Assembly (NCBI GenBank): GCA_943737045.1
Contig: CALSFV010000006.1
Coordinates: 1,116,001 to 1,180,000, forward strand
DNA: 64,000 bases
Source: Parapristionchus giblindavisi
Lineage: Eukaryota > Nematoda > Chromadorea > Rhabditida > Diplogasteridae
Direction: 5' to 3'
Shown: positions 13,269 to 28,616 of the stretch, in pieces
Layout: every line of letters begins with the position of its first letter
Numbering within the stretch: position 1 is the first letter of the stretch
Made by a program: the position numbers and the translations under genes
Notes under the pieces: model-generated
Told to the model about the DNA's origin: nothing
Seen by the model: the letters and a program-made list of their open reading frames with translations, nothing else
Database searches by the model: none

Positions 13269-16200
13269 GCCTCATACTTCTCGAAAGACTCGGTCTGAAA
13301 CAATAGATATATAATTAAATCCGTTATTTTCGTCCTCATCACAAATACAGTATCATAATACGATACAGTACTGAGAGAAGATCAAAGATTAAAATCACAA
13401 CAACACATAAACATCTTTATTCGGTATCGGTCAATCAATAATTCACTGTATTACCTTGTGGAGTTTACATCGCTGTAGATCAATAAATATGATGCGTGAA
13501 GGCCTCATACTTCTGGAAAGACTCGGTCTGAAACAATAGATATATAATTAAATCCATTATTTTCGTCTTCATCACAAATACAGTATCATAATACGATACA
13601 GTACTGAGAGAAGATCAAAGATTAAAATCACAACAACACATAAACATCTTTATTCGGTAAAGGTCAATCAATAATTCACTGTATTACCTTGTGGAGTTTA
13701 CATCGCTGTAGGCCAATCAATATGAGGAGCGAAGGCCTCATACTTCTCGAAAGACTCGGTCTGAAACAATAGATATATAATTAAATCCATTATTTTCGTC
13801 TTCATCACAAATACAGTATCATAATACGATACAGTACTGAGAGAAGATCAAAGATTAAAATCACAACAACACATAAACATCTTTATTCGGTATCGGTCAA
13901 TCAATAATTCACTGTATTACCTTGTGGAGTTTACATCGCTGTAGATCAATAAATATGATGCGTGAAGGCCTCATACTTCTGGAAAGACTCGGTCTGAAAC
14001 AATAGATATATAATTAAATCCATTATTTTCGTCTTCATCACAAATACAGTATCATAATACGATACAGTACTGAGAGAAGATCAAAGATTAAAATCACAAC
14101 AACACATAAACATCTTTATTCGGTATCGGTCAATCAATAATTCACTGTATTACCTTGTGGAGTTTACATCGCTGTAGGCCAATCAATATGAGGAGCGAAG
14201 GCCTCATACTTCTCGAAAGACTCGGTCTGAAACAATAGATATATAATTAAATCCATTATTTTCGTCTTCATCACAAATACAGTATCATAATACGATACAG
14301 TACTGAGAGAAGATCAAAGATTAAAATCACAACAACACATAAACATCTTTATTCGGTATCGGTCAATCAATAATTCACTGTATTACCTTGTGGAGTTTAC
14401 ATCGCTGTAGGCCAATCAATATGAGGAGCGAAGGCCTCATACTTCTCGAAAGACTCGGTCTGAAACAATAGATATATAATTAAATCCATTATATTCGTCT
14501 TCATCACAAATAGAGTATCATTATACGATATAGTACTGAGCGAAGATCAAAGATCACAACAACACATAAACATCTTTATTCGATATCGATCAATCAATAA
14601 TTCACTGTATTACCTTGTGGAGTTTACATCGCTGTAGATCAATAAATATGCGTGAAGGCCTCATACTTCTCGAAAGACTCGGTCTGAAACAATAGATATA
14701 TAATTAAATCCGTTATTTTCGTCCCCATCACAAATACAGTATCATAATACGATACAGTACTGAGAGAAGATCAAAGATTAAAATCACAACAACACATAAA
14801 CATCTTTATTCGGTATCGGTCAATCAATAATTCACTGTATTACCTTGTGGAGTTTACATCGCTGTAGATCAATAAATATGATGCGTGAAGGCCTCATACT
14901 TCTGGAAAGACTCGGTCTGAAACAATAGATATATAATTAAATCCATTATTTTCGTCTTCATCACAAATACAGTATCATAATACGATACAGTACTGAGAGA
15001 AGATCAAAGATTAAAATCACAACAACACATAAACATCTTTATTCGGTATCGGTCAATCAATAATTCACTGTATTACCTTGTGGAGTTTACATCGCTGTAG
15101 ATCAATAAATATGATGCGTGAATGCCTCATACTTCTGGAAAGACTCGGTCTGAAACAATAGATATATAATTAAATCCATTATTTTCGTCTTCATCACAAA
15201 TACAGTATCATAATACGATACAGTACTGAGAGAAGATCAAAGATTAAAATCACAACAACACATAAACATCTTTATTCGGTATCGGTCAATCAATAATTCA
15301 CTGTATTACCTTGTGGAGTTTACATCGCTGTAGGCCAATCAATATGAGGAGCGAAGGCCTCATACTTCTCGAAAGACTCGGTCTGAAACAATAGATATAT
15401 AATTAAATCCATTATATTCGTCTTCATCACAAATAGAGTATCATTATACGACATAGTACTGAGAGAAGATCAAAGATCACAACAACACATAAACATCTTT
15501 ATTCGGTATCGGTCAATCAATAATTCACTGTATTACCTTGTGGAGTTTACATCGCTGTAGATCAATAAATATGATGCGTGAAGGCCTAATACTTCTGGAA
15601 AGACTCGGTCTGAAACAATAGATATATAATTAAATCCATTATTTTCGTCTTCATCACAAATAGAGTATCATTATACGATATAGTACTGAGAGAAGGTCAA
15701 AGATCACAACAACACACAAACATCTTTATTCGATATCGATCAATCAATAATTCACTGTATTACCTTGTGGAGTTTACATCGCTGTAGATCAATAAATATG
15801 CGTGAAGGCCTCATACTTCTCGAAAGATTCGGTCTGAAACAATAGATATATAATTAAATCCGTTACTTTCCTCCTCATCACAAATACAGTATCATAATAC
15901 GATACAGTACTGAGAGAAGATCAAAGATTAAAATCACAACAACACATAATCATCTTTATTCAGTATCGGTCAATCAATAATTCACTGTATTACCTTGTGG
16001 AGTTTACATCGCTGTAGATCAATAAATATGATGCGTGAATGCCTCATACTTCTGGAAAGACTCGGTCTGAAACAATAGATATATAATTAAATCCATTATT
16101 TTCGTCTTCATCACAAATACAGTATCATAATACGATACAGTACTGAGAGAAGATCAAAGATTAAAATCACAACAACACATAAACATCGTTATTCGGTATC

Positions 16201-16390
16201 GGTCAATCAATAATTCACTGTATTACCTTGTGGAGTTTACATCGCTGTAGGCCAATCAATATGAGGAGCGAAGGCCTCATACTTCTCGAAAGACTCGGTC
16301 TGAAACAATAGATATATAATTAAATCCTTTATTTTCGTCTTCATCACAAATACAGTATCATAATACGATACAGTACTGAGAAAAGATCAA

Positions 16391-19300
16391 AGATTAAAAT
16401 CACAACAACACGTAAACATCTTTATTCGATATCGGTTAAACAATAATTCACTGCATTACCTTGTGGAGTTTACATCGCTGTAGACCAATCAATATGAGGA
16501 GTGAAGGCCTCATGCTTCTCGAAAGACTCGGTCTGAAACAATAGATATATAATTAAATCCATTATATTCGTCTTCATCACAAATAGAGTATCATTATACG
16601 ATACAGTACTGAGAGAAGATAAAAGATCACAACAACACATAAACATCTTTATTCGGTATCGGTCAATCATTAATTCACTGTATTACATTGTGGAGTTTAC
16701 ATCGCTGTAGACCAATCAATATGAGGAGCGAAGACCTCATACTTCTCGAAAGACTCGGTCTGAAACAATAGATATATAATTAAATCCATTATTTTCGTCT
16801 TCATCACAAATACAGTATCATAATACGATACAGTACTGAGAGAAGATCAAAGATTAAAATCACAACAACACGTAAACATCTTTATTCGGTATCGGTCAAT
16901 CAATAATTCACTGTATTACCTTGTGGAGTTTACATCGCTGTAGATCAATAAATATGATGCGTGAAGGCCTCATACTTCTGGAAAGAGTCGGACTGAAACA
17001 ATAGATATATAATTAAATCCATTATTTTCGTCTTCATCACAAATACAGTATCATAATACGATACAGTACTGAGAGAAGATTTAAGATTAAAATCACAACA
17101 ACACGTAAACATCTTTATTCGATATCGGTTAAACAATAATTCACTGCATTACCTTGTGGAGTTTACATCGCTGTAGACCAATCAATATGAGGAGTGAAGG
17201 CCTCATGCTTCTCGAAAGACTCGGTCTGAAACAATAGATATATAATTAAATCCATTATATTCGTCTTCATCACAAATACAGTATCACAATACGATACAGT
17301 ACTGAGAGAAGATTTAAGATTAAAATCACAACAACACGTAAACATCTTTATTCGATATCGGTTAAACAATAATTCACTGCATTACCTTGTGGAGTTTACA
17401 TCGCTGTAGGCCAATCAATATGAGGAGCGAAGGCCTCATACTTCTCGAAAGACTCGGTCTGAAACAATAGATATATAATTAAATCCATTATATTCGTCTT
17501 CATCACAAATAGAGTATCATTATACGATACAGTACTGAGAGAAGATAAAAGATCACAACAACACATAAACACCTTTATTCGGTATCGGTCAATCAATAAT
17601 TCACTGTATTACATTGTGGAGTTTACATCGCTGTAGACCAATCAATATGAGGAGCGAAGACCTCATACTTCTGGAAAGACTCGATCTGAAACAATAGATA
17701 TATAATTAAATCCATTATTTTCGTCTTCATCACAAATACAGTATCATAATACGATACAGTACTGAGAGAAGATCAAAGATTAAAATCACAACAACACGTA
17801 AACATCTTTATTCGATATCGGTCAATCAATAATTCACTGTATTACCTTGTGGAGTTTACATCGCTGTAGATCAATAAATATGATGCGTGAAGGCCTCATA
17901 CTTCTGGAAAGAGTCGGACTGAAACAATAGATATATAATTAAATCCATTATTTTCGTCTTCATCACAAATACAGTATCATAATACGATACAGTACTGAGA
18001 GAAGATTTAAGATTAAAATCACAACAACACGTAAACATCTTTATTCGATATCGGTTAAACAATAATTCACTGCATTACCTTGTGGAGTTTACATCGCTGT
18101 AGACCAATCAATATGAGGAGTGAAGGCCTCATGCTTCTCGAAAGACTCGGTCTGAAACAATAGATATATAATTAAATCCATTATATTCGTCTTCATCACA
18201 AATACAGTATCACAATACGATACAGTACTGAGAGAAGATTTAAGATTAAAATCACAACAACACGTAAACATCTTTATTCGATATCGGTTAAACAATAATT
18301 CACTGCATTACCTTGTGGAGTTTACATCGCTGTAGGCCAATCAATATGAGGAGCGAAGGCCTCATACTTCTCGAAAGACTCGGTCTGAAACAATAGATAT
18401 ATAATTAAATCCATTATATTCGTCTTCATCACAAATAGAGTATCATTATACGATACAGTACTGAGAGAAGATAAAAGATCACAACAACACATAAACACCT
18501 TTATTCGGTATCGGTCAATCAATAATTCACTGTATTACATTGTGGAGTTTACATCGCTGTAGACCAATCAATATGAGGAGCGAAGACCTCATACTTCTGG
18601 AAAGACTCGGTCTGAAACAATAGATATATAATTAAATCCATTATTTTCGTCTTCATCACAAATACAGTATCATAATACGATACAGTACTGAGAGAAGATC
18701 AAAGATTAAAATCACAACAACACATAAACATCTTTATTCGGTATCGGTCAATCAATAATTCACTGTATTACCTTGTGGAGTTTACATCGCTGTAGGCCAA
18801 TCAATATGAGGAGCGAAGGCCTCATACTTCTCGAAAGACTCGGTCTGAAACAATAGATATATAATTAAATCCATTATTTTCGTCTTCATCACAAATACAG
18901 TATCATAATACGATACAGTACTGAGAGAAGATCAAAGATTAAAATCACAACAACACATAAACATCTTTATTCGATATCGATCAATCAATAATTCACTGTG
19001 TTACCTTGTGGAGTTTACATCGCTGTAGACCAATCAATATGAGGAGTGAAGGCCTCATGCTTCTCGAAAGACTCGGTCTGAAACAATAGATATATAATTA
19101 AATCCATTATATTCGTCTTCATCACAAATACAGTATCACAATACGATACAGTACTGAGAGAAGATTTAAGATTAAAATCACAACAACACGTAAACATCTT
19201 TATTCGATATCGGTTAAACAATAATTCACTGCATTACCTTGTGGAGTTTACATCGCTGTAGGCCAATCAATATGAGGAGCGAAGGCCTCATACTTCTCGA

Positions 19301-22300
19301 AAGACTCGGTCTGAAACTATAGATATATAATTAAATCCATTATATTCGTCTTCATCACAAATAGAGTATCATTATACGATATAGTACTGAGAGAAGATCA
19401 AAGATCACAACAACACATAAACATCTTTATTCGATATCGATCAATCAATAATTCACTGTATTACCTTGTGGAGTTTACATCGCTGTAGATCAATAAATAT
19501 GATGCGTGAAGGCCTCATACTTCTGGAAAGACTCGGTCTGAAACAATAGATATATAATTAAATCCATTATTTTCGTCTTCATCACAAATACAGTATCATA
19601 ATACGATACAGTACTGAGAGAAGATCAAAGATTAAAATCACAACAACACATAAACATCTTTATTCGGTATCGGTCAATCAATAATTCACTGTATTACCTT
19701 GTGGAGTTTACATCGCTGTAGGCCAATCAATATGAGGAGCGAAGGCCTCATACTTCTCGAAAGACTCGGTCTGAAACAATAGATATATAATTAAATCCAT
19801 TATTTTCGTCTTCATCACAAATACAGTATCATAATACGATACAGTACTGAGAGAAGATCAAAGATTAAAATCACAACAACACGTAAACATCTTTATTCGA
19901 TATCGGTCAATCAATAATTCACTGCATTACCTTGTGGAGTTTACATCGCTGTAGATCAATAAATATGATGCGTGAAGGCCTCATACTTCTCGAAAGACTC
20001 GGTCTGAAACTATAGATATATAATTAAATCCATTATATTCGTCTTCATCACAAATAGAGTATCATTATACGATATAGTACTGAGCGAAGATCAAAGATCA
20101 CAACAACACATAAACATCTTTATTCGATATCGATCAATCAATAATTCACTGTATTACCTTGTGGAGTTTACATCGCTGTAGATCAATAAATATGCGTGAA
20201 GGCCTCATACTTCTCGAAAGACTCGGTCTGAAACAATAGATATATAATTAAATCCGTTATTTTCGTCCTCATCACAAATACAGTATCATAATACGATACA
20301 GTACTGAGAGAAGATCAAAGATTAAAATCACAACAACACATAAACATCTTTATTCGGTATCGGTCAATCAATAATTCACTGTATTACCTTGTGGAGTTTA
20401 CATCGCTGTAGATCAATAAATATGATGCGTGAAGGCCTCATACTTCTGGAAAGACTCGGTCTGAAACAATAGATATATAATTAAATCCATTATTTTCGTC
20501 TTCATCACAAATACAGTATCATAATACGATACAGTACTGAGAGAAGATCAAAGATTAAAATCACAACAACACATAAACATCTTTATTCGGTAAAGGTCAA
20601 TCAATAATTCACTGTATTACCTTGTGGAGTTTACATCGCTGTAGGCCAATCAATATGAGGAGCGAAGGCCTCATACTTCTCGAAAGACTCGGTCTGAAAC
20701 AATAGATATATAATTAAATCCATTATTTTCGTCTTCATCACAAATACAGTATCATAATACGATACAGTACTGAGAGAAGATCAAAGATTAAAATCACAAC
20801 AACACATAAACATCTTTATTCGGTATCGGTCAATCAATAATTCACTGTATTACCTTGTGGAGTTTACATCGCTGTAGATCAATAAATATGATGCGTGAAG
20901 GCCTCATACTTCTGGAAAGACTCGGTCTGAAACAATAGATATATAATTAAATCCATTATTTTCGTCTTCATCACAAATACAGTATCATAATACGATACAG
21001 TACTGAGAGAAGATCAAAGATTAAAATCACAACAACACATAAACATCTTTATTCGGTATCGGTCAATCAATAATTCACTGTATTACCTTGTGGAGTTTAC
21101 ATCGCTGTAGGCCAATCAATATGAGGAGCGAAGGCCTCATACTTCTCGAAAGACTCGGTCTGAAACAATAGATATATAATTAAATCCATTATTTTCGTCT
21201 TCATCACAAATACAGTATCATAATACGATACAGTACTGAGAGAAGATCAAAGATTAAAATCACAACAACACATAAACATCTTTATTCGGTATCGGTCAAT
21301 CAATAATTCACTGTATTACCTTGTGGAGTTTACATCGCTGTAGGCCAATCAATATGAGGAGCGAAGGCCTCATACTTCTCGAAAGACTCGGTCTGAAACA
21401 ATAGATATATAATTAAATCCATTATATTCGTCTTCATCACAAATAGAGTATCATTATACGATATAGTACTGAGCGAAGATCAAAGATCACAACAACACAT
21501 AAACATCTTTATTCGATATCGATCAATCAATAATTCACTGTATTACCTTGTGGAGTTTACATCGCTGTAGATCAATAAATATGCGTGAAGGCCTCATACT
21601 TCTCGAAAGACTCGGTCTGAAACAATAGATATATAATTAAATCCGTTATTTTCGTCCCCATCACAAATACAGTATCATAATACGATACAGTACTGAGAGA
21701 AGATCAAAGATTAAAATCACAACAACACATAAACATCTTTATTCGGTATCGGTCAATCAATAATTCACTGTATTACCTTGTGGAGTTTACATCGCTGTAG
21801 ATCAATAAATATGATGCGTGAAGGCCTCATACTTCTGGAAAGACTCGGTCTGAAACAATAGATATATAATTAAATCCATTATTTTCGTCTTCATCACAAA
21901 TACAGTATCATAATACGATACAGTACTGAGAGAAGATCAAAGATTAAAATCACAACAACACATAAACATCTTTATTCGGTATCGGTCAATCAATAATTCA
22001 CTGTATTACCTTGTGGAGTTTACATCGCTGTAGATCAATAAATATGATGCGTGAATGCCTCATACTTCTGGAAAGACTCGGTCTGAAACAATAGATATAT
22101 AATTAAATCCATTATTTTCGTCTTCATCACAAATACAGTATCATAATACGATACAGTACTGAGAGAAGATCAAAGATTAAAATCACAACAACACATAAAC
22201 ATCTTTATTCGGTATCGGTCAATCAATAATTCACTGTATTACCTTGTGGAGTTTACATCGCTGTAGGCCAATCAATATGAGGAGCGAAGGCCTCATACTT

Positions 22301-23323
22301 CTCGAAAGACTCGGTCTGAAACAATAGATATATAATTAAATCCATTATATTCGTCTTCATCACAAATAGAGTATCATTATACGACATAGTACTGAGAGAA
22401 GATCAAAGATCACAACAACACATAAACATCTTTATTCGGTATCGGTCAATCAATAATTCACTGTATTACCTTGTGGAGTTTACATCGCTGTAGATCAATA
22501 AATATGATGCGTGAAGGCCTAATACTTCTGGAAAGACTCGGTCTGAAACAATAGATATATAATTAAATCCATTATTTTCGTCTTCATCACAAATAGAGTA
22601 TCATTATACGATATAGTACTGAGAGAAGGTCAAAGATCACAACAACACACAAACATCTTTATTCGATATCGATCAATCAATAATTCACTGTATTACCTTG
22701 TGGAGTTTACATCGCTGTAGATCAATAAATATGCGTGAAGGCCTCATACTTCTCGAAAGATTCGGTCTGAAACAATAGATATATAATTAAATCCGTTACT
22801 TTCCTCCTCATCACAAATACAGTATCATAATACGATACAGTACTGAGAGAAGATCAAAGATTAAAATCACAACAACACATAATCATCTTTATTCAGTATC
22901 GGTCAATCAATAATTCACTGTATTACCTTGTGGAGTTTACATCGCTGTAGATCAATAAATATGATGCGTGAATGCCTCATACTTCTGGAAAGACTCGGTC
23001 TGAAACAATAGATATATAATTAAATCCATTATTTTCGTCTTCATCACAAATACAGTATCATAATACGATACAGTACTGAGAGAAGATCAAAGATTAAAAT
23101 CACAACAACACATAAACATCGTTATTCGGTATCGGTCAATCAATAATTCACTGTATTACCTTGTGGAGTTTACATCGCTGTAGGCCAATCAATATGAGGA
23201 GCGAAGGCCTCATACTTCTCGAAAGACTCGGTCTGAAACAATAGATATATAATTAAATCCTTTATTTTCGTCTTCATCACAAATACAGTATCATAATACG
23301 ATACAGTACTGAGAAAAGATCAA
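16391..23323. repeat. 6,933-bp higher-order block, copy 2
   Basis: This is the right copy of the same block, directly adjoining copy 1 with no spacer. Correspondence continues to about 23,366, where copy 2 reads ATCGGTCAATC while the start of the unit reads ATCGGTTAAAC; that defines the end of the homology. I saw no difference at the positions sampled, so the event is recent or the copies have been homogenised. An assembly artefact cannot be excluded from sequence alone. Confidence 0.88.
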
Positions 23324-23607
23324 AGATTAAAATCACAACAACACGTAAACATCTTTATTCGATATCGGTCAATCAATAATTCACTGTATTACCTTGTGGA
23401 GTTTACATCGCTGTAGGCCAATCAATATAAGGAGCGAAGGCCTCATACTTCTGGAAAGAATCGGTCTGAAAGAATAGATATATAATTAAATCCATTATTT
23501 TCGTCTTCATCACAAATACAGTATCATAATACGATACAGTACTGAGAGAAGATCAAAGATTAAAATCACAACAACAGGTAAACATCTTTATTCGATATCG
23601 GTCAATC

Positions 23608-23676
23608 AATAATTCACTGCATTACCTTGTGGAGTTTACATCGCAATAATTCACTGTATTACCTAGTTTACATCGC
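23608..23676. repeat. Internal 37/32-bp partial duplication, leftmost copy
   Basis: The first unit is 23,608-23,644 (37 bp, with ACCTTGTGGAGTTTACATCGC). The second is 23,645-23,676 (32 bp, with ACCTAGTTTACATCGC). This is the leftmost monomer in the window with the insertion; none of the roughly 100 monomers to its left has it. The shared segments make this a tandem duplication with a 5-bp loss rather than an insertion of foreign sequence. Confidence 0.85.
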
Positions 23677-26499
23677 TGTAGACCAATCAATATGATGCTT
23701 GAAGGCCTCATACTTCTGGAAAGAATCGGTCTGAAACAATAGATATATATTTAAATCCATTATTTTCGTCTTCATCACAAATACAGTATCATAATACGAT
23801 ACAGTACTGAGAGAAGATCAAAGATTAAAATCACAACAACAGGTAAACATCTTTATTCGATATCGGTCAATCAATAATTCACTGCATTACCTTGTGGAGT
23901 TTACATCGCAATAATTCACTGTATTACCTAGTTTACATCGCTGTAGACCAATCAATATGATGCGTGAAGGCCTCATACTTCTGGAAAGAATCGGTCTGAA
24001 ACAATAGATATATAATTAAATCCATTATTTTCGTCTTCATCACAAATACAGTATCATAATACGATACAGTACTGAGAGAAGATCAAAGATTAAAATCACA
24101 ACAACACATAAACATCTTTATTCGGTATCGGTCAATCAATAATTCACTGTATTACCTTGTGGAGTTTACATCGCTGTAGGCCAATCAATATGAGGAGCGA
24201 AGGCCTCATACTTCTCGAAAGACTCGGTCTGAAACAATAGATATATAATTAAATCCATTATTTTCGTCTTCATCACAAATACAGTATCATAATACGATAC
24301 AGTACTGAGAGAAGATCAAAGATTAAAATCACAACAACACATAAACATCTTTATTCGGTATCGGTCAATCAATAATTCACTGTATTACCTTGTGGAGTTT
24401 ACATCGCTGTAGATCAATAAATATGATGCGTGAAGGCCTCATACTTCTGGAAAGACTCGGTCTGAAACAATAGATATATAATTAAATCCATTATTTTCGT
24501 CTTCATCACAAATACAGTATCATAATACGATACAGTACTGAGAGAAGATCAAAGATTAAAATCACAACAACACATAAACATCTTTATTCGGTATCGGTCA
24601 ATCAATAATTCACTGTATTACCTTGTGGAGTTTACATCGCTGTAGGCCAATCAATATGAGGAGCGAAGGCCTCATACTTCTCGAAAGACTCGGTCTGAAA
24701 CAATAGATATATAATTAAATCCATTATTTTCGTCTTCATCACAAATACAGTATCATAATACGATACAGTACTGAGAGAAGATCAAAGATTAAAATCACAA
24801 CAACACATAAACATCTTTATTCGGTATCGGTCAATCAATAATTCACTGTATTACCTTGTGGAGTTTACATCGCTGTAGATCAATAAATATGATGCGTGAA
24901 GGCCTCATACTTCTGGAAAGACTCGGTCTGAAACAATAGATATATAATTAAATCCATTATTTTCGTCTTCATCACAAATACAGTATCATAATACGATACA
25001 GTACTGAGAGAAGATCAAAGATTAAAATCACAACAACACATAAACATCTTTATTCGGTATCGGTCAATCAATAATTCACTGTATTACCTTGTGGAGTTTA
25101 CATCGCTGTAGGCCAATCAATATGAGGAGCGAAGGCCTCATACTTCTCGAAAGACTCGGTCTGAAACAATAGATATATAATTAAATCCATTATTTTCGTC
25201 TTCATCACAAATACAGTATCATAATACGATACAGTACTGAGAGAAGATCAAAGATTAAAATCACAACAACACATAAACATCTTTATTCGGTATCGGTCAA
25301 TCAATAATTCACTGTATTACCTTGTGGAGTTTACATCGCTGTAGGCCAATCAATATGAGGAGCGAAGGCCTCATACTTCTCGAAAGACTCGGTCTGAAAC
25401 AATAGATATATAATTAAATCCATTATTTTCGTCTTCATCACAAATACAGTATCATAATACGATACAGTACTGAGAGAAGATCAAAGATTAAAATCACAAC
25501 AACACATAAACATCTTTATTCGGTATCGGTCAATCAATAATTCACTGTATTACCTTGTGGAGTTTACATCGCTGTAGATCAATAAATATGATGCGTGAAG
25601 GCCTCATACTTCTGGAAAGACTCGGTCTGAAACAATAGATATATAATTAAATCCATTATATTCGTCTTCATCACAAATAGAGTATCATTATACGATATAG
25701 TACTGAGCGAAGATCAAAGATCACAACAACACATAAACATCTTTATTCGATATCGATCAATCAATAATTCACTGTATTACCTTGTGGAGTTTACATCGCT
25801 GTAGATCAATAAATATGCGTGAAGGCCTCATACTTCTCGAAAGACTCGGTCTGAAACAATAGATATATAATTAAATCCGTTATTTTCGTCCTCATCACAA
25901 ATACAGTATCATAATACGATACAGTACTGAGAGAAGATCAAAGATTAAAATCACAACAACACATAAACATCTTTATTCGGTATCGGTCAATCAATAATTC
26001 ACTGTATTACCTTGTGGAGTTTACATCGCTGTAGATCAATAAATATGATGCGTGAAGGCCTCATACTTCTGGAAAGACTCGGTCTGAAACAATAGATATA
26101 TAATTAAATCCATTATTTTCGTCTTCATCACAAATACAGTATCATAATACGATACAGTACTGAGAGAAGATCAAAGATTAAAATCACAACAACACATAAA
26201 CATCTTTATTCGGTATCGGTCAATCAATAATTCACTGTATTACCTTGTGGAGTTTACATCGCTGTAGATCAATAAATATGATGCGTGAATGCCTCATACT
26301 TCTGGAAAGACTCGGTCTGAAACAATAGATATATAATTAAATCCATTATTTTCGTCTTCATCACAAATACAGTATCATAATACGATACAGTACTGAGAGA
26401 AGATCAAAGATTAAAATCACAACAACACATAAACATCTTTATTCGGTATCGGTCAATCAATAATTCACTGTATTACCTTGTGGAGTTTACATCGCTGTA

Positions 26500-27870
26500 G
26501 GCCAATCAATATGAGGAGCGAAGGCCTCATACTTCTCGAAAGACTCGGTCTGAAACAATAGATATATAATTAAATCCATTATATTCGTCTTCATCACAAA
26601 TAGAGTATCATTATACGACATAGTACTGAGAGAAGATCAAAGATCACAACAACACATAAACATCTTTATTCGGTATCGGTCAATCAATAATTCACTGTAT
26701 TACCTTGTGGAGTTTACATCGCTGTAGATCAATAAATATGATGCGTGAAGGCCTCATACTTCTGGAAAGACTCGGTCTGAAACAATAGATATATAATTAA
26801 ATCCATTATTTTCGTCTTCATCACAAATAGAGTATCATTATACGATATAGTACTGAGAGAAGGTCAAAGATCACAACAACACACAAACATCTTTATTCGA
26901 TATCGATCAATCAATAATTCACTGTATTACCTTATAGAGTTTACATCGCTGTAGATCAATAAATATGCGTGAAGGCCTCATACTTCTGGAAAGACTCGGT
27001 CTGAAACAATAGATATATAATTAAATCCATTATTTTCGTCTTCATCACAAATACAGTATCATAATACGATACAGTACTGAGAGAAGATCAAAGATTAAAA
27101 TCACAACAACACATAAACATCTTTATTCGGTATCGGTCAATCAATAATTCACTGTATTACCTTGTGGAGTTTACATCGCTGTAGGCCAATCAATATGAGG
27201 AGCGAAGGCCTCATACTTCTCGAAAGACTCGGTCTGAAACAATAGATATATAATTAAATCCATTATATTCGTCTTCATCACAAATAGAGTATCATTATAC
27301 GACATAGTACTGAGAGAAGATCAAAGATCACAACAACACATAAACATCTTTATTCGGTATCGGTCAATCAATAATTCACTGTATTACCTTGTGGAGTTTA
27401 CATCGCTGTAGATCAATAAATATGATGCGTGAAGGCCTCATACTTCTGGAAAGACTCGGTCTGAAACAATAGATATATAATTAAATCCATTATTTTCGTC
27501 TTCATCACAAATAGAGTATCATTATACGATATAGTACTGAGAGAAGGTCAAAGATCACAACAACACACAAACATCTTTATTCGATATCGATCAATCAATA
27601 ATTCACTGTATTACCTTGTGGAGTTTACATCGCTGTAGATCAATAAATATGCGTGAAGGCCTCATCCTTCTCGAAAGATTCGGTCTGAAACAATAGATAT
27701 ATAATTAAATCCGTTACTTTCCTCCTCATCACAAATACAGTATCATAATACGATACAGTACTGAGAAAAGATCAAAGATTAAAATCACAACAACACATAA
27801 TCATCTTTATTCAGTATCGGTCAATCAATAATTCACTGTATTACCTTGTGGAGTTTACATCGCTGTAGGC
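26500..27870. repeat. 684-bp three-monomer repeat, two copies
   Basis: TTATACGACATAGTACTG at 26,611 recurs 684 bp later (27,295), followed in both copies by AGAAGGTCAAAGATC and ACAACACACAAAC. The unit equals 227 + 227 + 230 bp. Boundaries are approximate. The first copy has a private change, ACCTTATAGAGTTT (near 26,930), in place of ACCTTGTGGAGTTT. Confidence 0.65.
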
Positions 27871-28616
27871 CAATCAATATGAGGAGCGAAGGCCTCATAC
27901 TTCTCGAAAGACTCGGTCTGAAACAATAGATATATAATTAAATCCATTATTTTCGTCTTCATCACAAATACAGTATCATAATACGATACAGTACTGAGAA
28001 AAGATCAAAGATTAAAATCACAACAACACGTAAACATCTTTATTCGATATCGGTCAATCAATAATTCACTGTATTACCTTGTGGAGTTTACATCGCTGTA
28101 GGCCAATCAATATAAGGAGCGAAGGCCTCATACTTCTGGAAAGAATCGGTCTGAAAGAATAGATATATAATTAAATCCATTATTTTCGTCTTCATCACAA
28201 ATACAGTATCATAATACGATACAGTACTGAGAGAAGATCAAAGATTAAAATCACAACAACAGGTAAACATCTTTATTCGATATCGGTCAATCAATAATTC
28301 ACTGCATTACCTTGTGGAGTTTACATCGCAATAATTCACTGTATTACCTAGTTTACATCGCTGTAGACCAATCAATATGATGCTTGAAGGCCTCATACTT
28401 CTGGAAAGAATCGGTCTGAAACAATAGATATATAATTAAATCCATTATTTTCGTCTTCATCACAAATACAGTATCATAATACGATACAGTACTGAGAGAA
28501 GATCAAAGATTAAAATCACAACAACAGGTAAACATCTTTATTCGATATCGGTCAATCAATAATTCACTGCATTACCTTGTGGAGTTTACATCGCAATAAT
28601 TCACTGTATTACCTAG

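Larger units (their letters stand above)
9458..16390. repeat. 6,933-bp higher-order block, copy 1
   Basis: This is the left copy of a large tandem duplication of about 30 monomers. Each rare variant I checked recurs exactly 6,933 bp to the right: CAATCATTAATTC near 9,735, GGTAAAGGTC near 13,658, CGTCCCCATC near 14,721, GTTACTTTCCTCC near 15,862, ACATCGTTATTC near 16,185 and AATCCTTTATTTTC near 16,325. The left breakpoint lies between about 9,458 and 9,501, where both flanks agree. No 265-bp monomer occurs inside. Confidence 0.9.
23324..28616. repeat. Transition block where 265-bp monomers first appear
   Basis: This stretch mixes left-type monomers (TGTAGGCCAATC, GGAGCGAAGG, 224- and 227-bp classes) with the first 265-bp monomers (23,645; 23,910; 28,330; 28,595). 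The stretch 23,340-24,100 recurs at about 28,025-28,785 (offset 4,685), shown by the rare ATATAAGGAGCG at 23,427 and 28,112 and by TGATGCTTGAAGG. Between them, about 25,650-28,000 repeats content of the 14.5-16.4 kb region. No gene was seen. Confidence 0.8.
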
